A program made the translations under genes and the position numbers. This document shows positions 18,107-23,223 of a DNA stretch of 23,223 bases, one piece after another. How positions within the stretch are numbered: the stretch's first letter is position 1; each line of letters starts with the position of its first letter. The stretch comes from a virus, in IMG/VR virus record IMGVR_UViG_3300042882_000223, positions 1 to 23,223 of that record; one strand, 5' to 3'. The notes beneath the pieces are model-generated. The model was not told the DNA's origin. It ran no database searches and saw nothing but the letters and a program-made list of their open reading frames with translations.

Positions 18107-18257
18107 AATATAGTTGTAAGTCCTCATCAGAGAAAAGCACTACGCAAGTGCCATCCTCTGTATACATTACAAACTCATCGTTGTCAATACCTACTTCTTC
18201 TATTCTTTGACCTACTAACTTGTCAAAAAGAGCCTCTAATTTTTCTTGTTGTGTCAT
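18081..18257 (-). CDS. Small acidic protein, 58 aa
   Basis: ATG 18257 overlaps the previous stop as ATGA. The product reads MTQQEKLEALFDKLVGQRIE, then EVGIDNDEFVMYTEDGTCVV, with an acidic tail. It looks like a small alpha/beta protein (helix then a three-strand hairpin with DEFVMYTEDG). Its 3' end overlaps the start of the phosphoesterase gene by 26 nt. Not recognised. Confidence 0.6.
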   Translation of the reverse strand: MTQQEKLEALFDKLVGQRIEEVGIDNDEFVMYTEDGTCVVLFSDEDLQLYYELPDKTH

Positions 18258-18487
18258 TTGTCAGCTTTGTTATCAAGCTTCTCAAAGATACGGTTAAGCA
18301 CAGCTTCTAGGCGGTCTAGTCTAGCTTCTAGGTCTTCCTTGCGAACATAGTATGTAGGCAGGTCAACCTCAATCGCTTTTACATCACGCTTAAGGTCTTG
18401 CACAGCGTCCCATAGCTGTCTAGCAAACCAGCCTAGAACAGAAAGAACTGTACCGCCTACTATGTTAATTAAGTTTTGAGTTTCCAT
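18254..18487 (-). CDS. Membrane-anchored coiled-coil protein, 77 aa
   Basis: AGAGG lies 5 nt before ATG 18487; a second ATG directly before it (18490) is in frame. The N-terminus METQNLINIVGGTVLSVLGWF has one hydrophobic helix, followed by a coiled coil, ARQLWDAVQDLKRDVKAIEV and DLEARLDRLEAVLNRIFEKL. This plan is typical of small phage proteins placed after tail-fibre genes, sometimes described as holin-like or XhlA-like. It may take part in lysis control. No direct evidence of function. Confidence 0.65.
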   Translation of the reverse strand: METQNLINIVGGTVLSVLGWFARQLWDAVQDLKRDVKAIEVDLPTYYVRKEDLEARLDRLEAVLNRIFEKLDNKADK

Positions 18488-18495
18488 CATAACCT

Positions 18496-19188
18496 CTACA
18501 ATACTACCCAGCGTGAACCGCCAGGAACGGTTACAGTTACGCCTGAATTGATAGTTATAGGCCCAGTAGTCATTGCATTTTTGGTTGCAGGTATTGAATA
18601 GCTTGTTGTTACCACTTGGTCGTTTTCAATAAACACTTCATCTGAACCACCACCAGTAGCACCACCACCACCACCTATTCCTACTAACTGGAATTGCGTA
18701 CCATCGTAAACCACTTGCACAATGGCATTTAATGTAATGTCACCAGCAACTAGTCCAATTGCACCATTCTTAGTAATGTTTTTAGCGCCAATAGCGTTGA
18801 TGTTAATTGTCACAGCGCCTGTGTTAGTTCCTGACGCAATAAACCTAAACACTTGACCAGCAGCATAAGCTGTCATACCTAAAGCAGCCGTAGCAACGAT
18901 AGTATCTGTGCCACTAATGCCTGTTAAGTATTGAAATACAGAATCCTGTATCTGACCTGCTGAAGCTGATTGAGTTCGCAGCGTAGCAGAGCCTACACCT
19001 GACAATACATATCCACCCATAGGCAAGTTAGCCGTAGGTGTAGTTTGACCGTCTGATGTAAGCGATGCTGTAAGAGCTGACGCAATATCATTTAATGTAT
19101 TATTAGCCCAAGTTGAGGAAATTGTAGTTCCCGTAATAACAGGATTACCTACTGGTAAAGAGTATACCCCACTGCCGTTGCGTGCCAT
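18496..19188 (-). CDS. Tail fibre protein
   Basis: This 230-aa protein begins MARNGSGVYSLPVGNPVITG, then TTISSTWANNTLNDIASALT, SLTSDGQTTPTANLPMGGYV. The G-x-Y-x-x-P-x-G-x-P-V-x-x-GT-x-I-x-x-x-W-x-N-x-x-L-x-D-IA motif with PTANLPMGGY is a standard N-terminus of podophage tail fibres and attaches to the tail. The middle is a Gly/Ala/Thr-rich beta region, a Gly linker (GIGGGGGATGGGS) follows, and a small C-terminal beta domain (VFIENDQVVTTSYSIPATKN... VTVPGGSRWVVL) probably trimerises or contacts the receptor. No variable-repeat cassette or reverse transcriptase was seen nearby. Confidence 0.85.
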   Translation of the reverse strand: MARNGSGVYSLPVGNPVITGTTISSTWANNTLNDIASALTASLTSDGQTTPTANLPMGGYVLSGVGSATLRTQSASAGQIQDSVFQYLTGISGTDTIVATAALGMTAYAAGQVFRFIASGTNTGAVTININAIGAKNITKNGAIGLVAGDITLNAIVQVVYDGTQFQLVGIGGGGGATGGGSDEVFIENDQVVTTSYSIPATKNAMTTGPITINSGVTVTVPGGSRWVVL

Positions 19189-20226
19189 TTATTGCTCCTC
19201 TTGATTTGATAGCAGTCTTGCTAATGTTGCTGCTGTTTGATTTAATGGCAATTCGCCCATTGCAGCTTTAGCGTATGGTGCTGCTTTACCTGCAACCCTA
19301 GCAGTAGCTCCTGCGCCTTTAGCCATGTTGCCAACCATACGAGGTGACTGTAAAGCTACCAATGGAAGCATTTTTGCTGAAACAAGGCCTTTTAATATTG
19401 CAGGCAGATGTCCAAGCGTTGAAGCCCCGGCCATTATGCCTTCGCCTTCTAATAGCCCTTTGGCTAATTTATTTTGTGGCAAGTATGTGCCTAAATCAAC
19501 ACCAGCTTGTGTTGCAAGTTTAATTTGCTCTGGTAAATTTAATTTAGAAAAATCTTCAAATGATGGAAATTTAGTTCCTGCCGCTTTAGCTGCATTCCAT
19601 AATCCCCATGCGCCTTTTTCACTAGCATTGTAATGCTCTGCTGTAGATGCTATGTCGTGAGGTAAACCTAATTGCCGGGCATAATTATAAATCATGCGTG
19701 ACTCAGGCATAATTGGTATTTCTTTGCCTGCAGCCAATGCTGCACTTAACTCCGGCGATCCAGACTTACCAACTTGATACGCTACATTGATAGCCTTCGG
19801 ATCAATAATGCCAGAAGTTTTACCTAAAACAGCAGCAGGTATTTTGCTTAAAGCTTCAGTAACAGGCTTTGTGTATTTGCCCATATTAGGAATGTTTTGG
19901 CCTACAGCAGTCATAGCTGGGCTTACTTGCCCAACTTGACCAATGCCTTGCAAACCTTCAATGCCTGACTGTCTAGCAATTTGACCAGCCTGGCCTAACA
20001 TTGAATCTGCTGGCCTTTCGCCACCATAAACAAGGTCTTGCATTGAGCCAAACTTGCCACCAGAAAGCATCTCTGCTGTACGATCTAATAATGTCTTTTG
20101 TCTTGGTTGAGCTTTAACATTAGACATAGGTGACGGAATGTCGTTATAAACAGGCTGTTCAAAATCTTGGGCGCTAGATAAATCAAACCCTTGAATGGCT
20201 TTAGCGCTAGCTAAATCAAATGCCAT
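19189..20226 (-). CDS. Virion protein, probably internal/ejected, 345 aa
   Basis: The start repeats a short unit: MAFDLASAKAIQGFDLSSAQ, a tail-peptide-like N-terminus. The body is Ala/Gly/Pro-rich and helical, with SKIPAAVLGKTSGIIDPKAI, RMIYNYARQLGLPHDIASTA and a C-terminal Ala-rich region GAGATARVAGKAAPYAKAAM. The composition matches that of podophage ejection proteins lying between tail fibre and scaffold-like genes. It shares one base with the gene upstream (stop/start overlap at 20226). No enzymatic motif. Position and composition are the only basis. Confidence 0.6.
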   Translation of the reverse strand: MAFDLASAKAIQGFDLSSAQDFEQPVYNDIPSPMSNVKAQPRQKTLLDRTAEMLSGGKFGSMQDLVYGGERPADSMLGQAGQIARQSGIEGLQGIGQVGQVSPAMTAVGQNIPNMGKYTKPVTEALSKIPAAVLGKTSGIIDPKAINVAYQVGKSGSPELSAALAAGKEIPIMPESRMIYNYARQLGLPHDIASTAEHYNASEKGAWGLWNAAKAAGTKFPSFEDFSKLNLPEQIKLATQAGVDLGTYLPQNKLAKGLLEGEGIMAGASTLGHLPAILKGLVSAKMLPLVALQSPRMVGNMAKGAGATARVAGKAAPYAKAAMGELPLNQTAATLARLLSNQEEQ

Positions 20227-21695
20227 TATCTAACCTCCTCAAATTGAGTTCCATCTGGGCTTACATAAGCTTTGTTGCCGGCCTTGTCAGTTTTTAATGT
20301 CCAACCTTTAGCATTCATTCTAGGTGTATTGCTAACGCCTCTTCCGGTAATTTCTTGACGCAAAGATTCCCTGACATGAATTGGAGATTGCATAGCAGCA
20401 GCAATTTCCCTATTAAGCATATTAAGAGTTGCTTCGTATGATTTTTGGTCAAAGGCTGTAGACAATATTTTACGAGCATGGTCTTTATCGGACACGGTAG
20501 GTACACCAGTAGGACTAATCGCTCTAGCATATGTGTTGATAATACCGTTATTGACTGCAGCAAATTCACGCAATGCCGGGTCATTGGTTTGCTCATTAAA
20601 CATAATTTGAACTTTACCAAATGGTAAGATTTTGCTTCTTGATACGGCAGAAGACGCTTCTTTTGCAAGTGGCAATAAGCCTTGGAATTCAGCACCAGCC
20701 AACTGCACATTGGCGCCTTTAACACCGGCAGTTCTTTGAGCAGCACCGAAGCCCATAAATTGAGCGTTAGCAGCAGCAATATCAGCACCTGTCATACCTC
20801 TGTCACGCATTTTTTGATTCATGCGTTGACGAATAGCCCCAAGGTTTGCGCCGGTCATACCACGACCACTAAACACAGATTTATCGCCAGTTAAAGCTTG
20901 ATCGGCCAACATATCTATTGTTTCGCTGTCAAAATTGTTAGATTCTTTTTTATTAATTTCTTGACGCCTTAACCCTAATGACTCTCTTTCGTAAGGTGTC
21001 ATGGCTGGTTTTGGTGTCATTGCTGCGCCCGGTATCTCTTCCATTACATTAGTAGTAATGTTTACACCATACATTTTTCCTGTTTGTGGATCTTGCTGCA
21101 CATTAGCGTATTTAGATTTAGCAACTTCTTCTTTTGGATTTTCATAAATCAAGTTGCCTTGCTTATCAATAACCCTAGCGCCTTGAGCTACAGTCATTGG
21201 TTTTTCTTCTGTAAACATATTGCTTAATTGCATTTCTAATAATTTTGGAGCTAGATCTGGCCTTGCTTGTAATGCTTTAGCCAAAAACGCATTCTTATCA
21301 GGCATTGCTTGAGTTTCATTGATCATTGGCTGATTGCCAGATTCATTGTAAGAAGGCTCTAAATGGGCTTCAGGTTTTAACAATTCGGCTAATTTAGCAT
21401 TTTGTGCTGCTTGATAATCGCCATATTGTTTCATTGCATTTTTTTCTTGCTTGCCGGCAACATACTTATTAGCTAAACCAGCTAATTGTTGCGTCCATGA
21501 AGGCGCTACATAATGGCCAGACACCATTTGCCCCTGAGGTGCTTCTTGTTGACGCAAGGCATCAGCAAACTTCATCCTGCGTTGTAGCTCAAGTTGCATC
21601 ATTGCATCGTCTTGAGGCATTTCATCAGGCATACCGCTAGACTCACCAGGCATTAAGTTTTGCAATGCTGATGGTAGGTATTTCGCAAAATTCAT
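20226..21695 (-). CDS. Virion protein, probably internal/ejected, 489 aa
   Basis: Begins MNFAKYLPSALQNLMPGESS, with a Met/Gln/Asp-rich N-terminus (MMQLELQRRMKFADALRQQE) followed by long helices. GQMVSGHYVAPSWTQQLAGL is a motif I have seen in internal proteins of podophages. The middle has TGKMYGVNITTNVMEEIPG (short beta part); the C-terminal third is helical (RMTGADIAAANAQFMGFGAA region, KILPFGKVQIMFNEQTNDPA) and closes with a strand-rich WTLKTDKAGNKAYVSPDGTQ. It is likely one of three ejected proteins with its neighbours. No enzyme motif. Confidence 0.65.
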   Translation of the reverse strand: MNFAKYLPSALQNLMPGESSGMPDEMPQDDAMMQLELQRRMKFADALRQQEAPQGQMVSGHYVAPSWTQQLAGLANKYVAGKQEKNAMKQYGDYQAAQNAKLAELLKPEAHLEPSYNESGNQPMINETQAMPDKNAFLAKALQARPDLAPKLLEMQLSNMFTEEKPMTVAQGARVIDKQGNLIYENPKEEVAKSKYANVQQDPQTGKMYGVNITTNVMEEIPGAAMTPKPAMTPYERESLGLRRQEINKKESNNFDSETIDMLADQALTGDKSVFSGRGMTGANLGAIRQRMNQKMRDRGMTGADIAAANAQFMGFGAAQRTAGVKGANVQLAGAEFQGLLPLAKEASSAVSRSKILPFGKVQIMFNEQTNDPALREFAAVNNGIINTYARAISPTGVPTVSDKDHARKILSTAFDQKSYEATLNMLNREIAAAMQSPIHVRESLRQEITGRGVSNTPRMNAKGWTLKTDKAGNKAYVSPDGTQFEEVR

Positions 21696-21724
21696 ATTAA
21701 ATCCTTAACCTATAAAATGATGGA

Positions 21725-22621
21725 TTATCTAAATGTTCCTGCTGGTGACATTAAAGCTGCACCACCAAGGCCCATTAAACCGCTCATAAATCCGCCTCTA
21801 GACGCATTAGCAGCGTTTGTAGCGGCTAGTTGAGCGTTATAACCTGCTTGCGTAGCACCAAGTATATCAGCACCGCCAGTATTGGCTTGTTGAGGTGTAG
21901 CAGCAAAGCTTGGATTTTGCACTTGAGAACCTGAACGCAACGCATTAATAACATTGATAGGTTGCATTTGATTGTAAGCTTCTTGTTGGAAGGCTTGTTG
22001 ATTAGCACCTAAACCTACATTCATGCCACTTGTAATAGCGCCAAGTTGACGGTCGTTTTGACTCATAGCTAATTGGCGTTTAGCGTTTTGATAAGCTTCT
22101 GTGCCTTGAGCGATACCTTGGTTAGCTAACTGAGCATCAGACATCTCGCTTTCTTGAGCAATTTGTGGCGCTAATCTACGCATAATGGCGTCAGAGTATG
22201 TTTCGCCAGGATTAATGCCGTAAGATGGCAATTTAGATGTGTCTACACCAGGTTTACTTAATACTTGGTTAGCGTATTGCAATCCAGTATTAGCTGTAGA
22301 CATCAAGCCTTGGTTAAGCTTGCTTTCTTGGTCGTAAATGGCTTGTTGTTCTGGAGATAATGTTTGTGTGGCAGTATAAAGAGTATTGCCGTATGGGTCA
22401 GTGCCTGGGTTAGCTGTGTATGTTAAGTTGCCGTATGGTGTTACTTGATTAGTACGGTTAGCAGCAGCAGTAGCCCTTGCAGCCTCTAAGTTGCCAGCAG
22501 ATGTTTCTTTAGCCGCAGCAGTATAGTCAGGAGCTGGTGGTGCTTTAGCTTTACCATTGGCCATAGATATAAATGGATCACGAACACCTTGCAATCTTAA
22601 TTGCACGAATTTACCTAGCAT
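21725..22621 (-). CDS. Virion protein, Gln/Ala/Asn-rich, probably internal, 298 aa
   Basis: GGAG lies 9 nt before ATG 22621; MANGKAKAPPAPDYTAAAKE at an inner Met (about 22564) could be an alternative start. The product is rich in Ala, Gln and Asn: PYGNLTYTANPGTDPYGNTL, then LSPEQQAIYDQESKLNQGLM, SYGINPGETYSDAIMRRLAP, and a Gly/Met C-terminus GGFMSGLMGLGGAALM that is membrane-like. This APPAPDYTAAAKET / TPYGNLTYT pattern is a recurring one in podophage tail or internal virion proteins. It overlaps the GNAT-like gene by 11 nt. Confidence 0.65.
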   Translation of the reverse strand: MLGKFVQLRLQGVRDPFISMANGKAKAPPAPDYTAAAKETSAGNLEAARATAAANRTNQVTPYGNLTYTANPGTDPYGNTLYTATQTLSPEQQAIYDQESKLNQGLMSTANTGLQYANQVLSKPGVDTSKLPSYGINPGETYSDAIMRRLAPQIAQESEMSDAQLANQGIAQGTEAYQNAKRQLAMSQNDRQLGAITSGMNVGLGANQQAFQQEAYNQMQPINVINALRSGSQVQNPSFAATPQQANTGGADILGATQAGYNAQLAATNAANASRGGFMSGLMGLGGAALMSPAGTFR

Positions 22622-23018
22622 TTTTTTTACTCCAGTTTAACATTTTGCAGTTTTCAGGCCATAAAGTCATTATAAGTAAATCACCATTACGACCTGCGTC
22701 TTTTAAAGTTGTTTCTATTACAAACCCAATCTTATGATTAAGGCTTATTGCTTTGTGGTTGTCGGCTTCTACGGTAGCTGTAAAGCGTTTAACCTTTACT
22801 TGATTAAAAATGTAATCTACTACTGTAATCCAGTAACCTTTAGGTGGTGGTGAGTCTATTCGTTGATGGCCAAACATATTGTTGCCGTTCCAGTTTTCAA
22901 AAGCCGTTCCAGCAACAATAACACCATCTATTTCCCAACCAAGAGCAGTCATTCCCTCGGTATAAGAGCCTACCTTTTCCATCACCCAACGAGCTACATA
23001 TTCGCCTTGGACTAGCAT
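22611..23018 (-). CDS. GNAT acetyltransferase-like protein, 135 aa
   Basis: Residues about 75-120 carry FTATVEADNHKAISLNHKIG followed by FVIETTLKDAGRNGDLLIMT, the C-terminal half of a GNAT fold (T-A-x-V-x-x-x-N-x-x-A-I-x-L-x-x-K-x-GF). The N-terminal half (GWEIDGVIVAGTAFENWNGN) contains strands of the same fold. The usual acetyl-CoA loop Q/R-x-x-G-x-G/A is not visible, so catalysis is doubtful. Such genes are often found between tail and internal virion genes of podophages. ATG 23018 overlaps the previous stop as TAATG. Confidence 0.7.
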   Translation of the reverse strand: MLVQGEYVARWVMEKVGSYTEGMTALGWEIDGVIVAGTAFENWNGNNMFGHQRIDSPPPKGYWITVVDYIFNQVKVKRFTATVEADNHKAISLNHKIGFVIETTLKDAGRNGDLLIMTLWPENCKMLNWSKKNAR

Positions 23019-23223
23019 TACAAGATTGCACCGCCCTCAATAACAATGTCAGTGCCTACCCAGCTTACATTTAACTGCGCTGATAAAACCTTGACCACAG
23101 GTGCGCCATAATAACCAACACCATTTAGACCTTGCCAGTTTTGATACACAGTAGGAGAACCACCAAATGCAGACGCATCCCATATACCACTGTCCCACAC
23201 GCCATAGTTTACAGGCACATAGT
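23018..23223 (-). CDS. C-terminus of a virion protein (starts beyond the window)
   Basis: The frame is open to the right edge, so the start lies outside; an internal GTG at 23218 is unlikely to be the real start. The visible end reads VNYGVWDSGIWDASAFGGSP, then TVYQNWQGLNGVGYYGAPVV and a beta-rich tail VLSAQLNVSWVGTDIVIEGG. The W-D-x-G-x-WD motif with Tyr/Gly-rich segment suggests a beta-sandwich tail or appendage domain. About 67 codons are seen. Confidence 0.6.
   Translation of the reverse strand, partial: YVPVNYGVWDSGIWDASAFGGSPTVYQNWQGLNGVGYYGAPVVKVLSAQLNVSWVGTDIVIEGGAIL

Noticed and set aside
18496-19188. Diversity-generating retroelement at the tail fibre, as in BPP-1
   Set aside because: No reverse transcriptase, no template repeat and no Asn-codon-rich variable end seen in this window.
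20315-20788. 157-aa Leu-rich minus frame inside the 489-aa gene
   Set aside because: Composition (poly-Leu, Cys, Ser) is that of a shifted Ala/Gln-rich frame; no start signal.

Overview
The window is part of a tailed-phage genome of podovirus (P22/BPP-1-like) layout. It carries a P22-type portal, both terminase subunits, internal virion proteins, a tail fibre with a common podophage N-terminus, a lysis cassette and a complete replication/recombination set. There are no rRNA, tRNA, CRISPR, integrase or host housekeeping genes. The best host clue is a 23-codon minus-strand gene at 12092-12163 whose product matches PqqA, the precursor peptide of the cofactor PQQ, in length and at every key residue. 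PQQ serves methanol dehydrogenase, so a methylotrophic betaproteobacterium (Methylophilaceae, possibly a freshwater or marine streamlined lineage) is the likely host. That assignment is an inference.

Layout. (1) 1-3550, minus: start of the late/structural operon, reading leftwards: a 52-aa protein, small terminase, large terminase, a 90-aa virion-type protein, and portal (cut by the window edge). (2) 3617-3746: a near-consensus sigma70 promoter that fires leftwards into a terminator about 95 nt later, just upstream of the late genes. (3) 3754-8501, minus: replication operon transcribed leftwards, in order DUF4373 protein, primase zinc-finger protein, DnaB/gp4-type helicase, small membrane protein, 74-aa protein, NinB-like, PPC-motif protein, winged helix, YbcO-like nuclease, RusA, Q-like antiterminator. 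Stops and starts mostly overlap, as ATGA or TAATG. (4) 8502-8747: divergent control region, with a minus promoter plus a 17-bp hairpin terminator, and a plus promoter. (5) 8748-11910, plus: about 15 small early genes including an excisionase-like HTH, the annealing protein Sak3 (DUF1071), an SSB-like protein and a DUF3310-like protein. (6) 11911-12409: mostly non-coding, with palindromes, pqqA on minus with a structured leader, and a second plus promoter that is nearly a copy of the first. (7) 12410-13353, plus: three small genes. (8) 13268-23223, minus: the far end of the late operon, read right to left: tail/virion C-terminus, GNAT-like, three internal virion proteins, tail fibre, membrane coiled coil, metallophosphoesterase, a terminator, an Arg-rich peptide, zinc ribbon, DUF5856, M15 endolysin, holin-like, overlapping spanin-like pair, and an 842-aa virion protein.

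How it works together. The proposed circuit resembles lambda. The last gene of the replication operon is a Q-type antiterminator, followed at once by a pR'-like promoter and a tR'-like terminator, then terminase. The late genes at the left edge and at the right edge probably form one transcript on a circular or circularly permuted genome, with the missing head/tail genes lying between. Two plus-strand operons share one promoter/operator sequence and so are probably co-regulated. The viral PqqA would feed the host PqqB-E enzymes and so support PQQ-dependent methanol oxidation during infection. All family assignments come from recognising motifs by eye; no database search was run.
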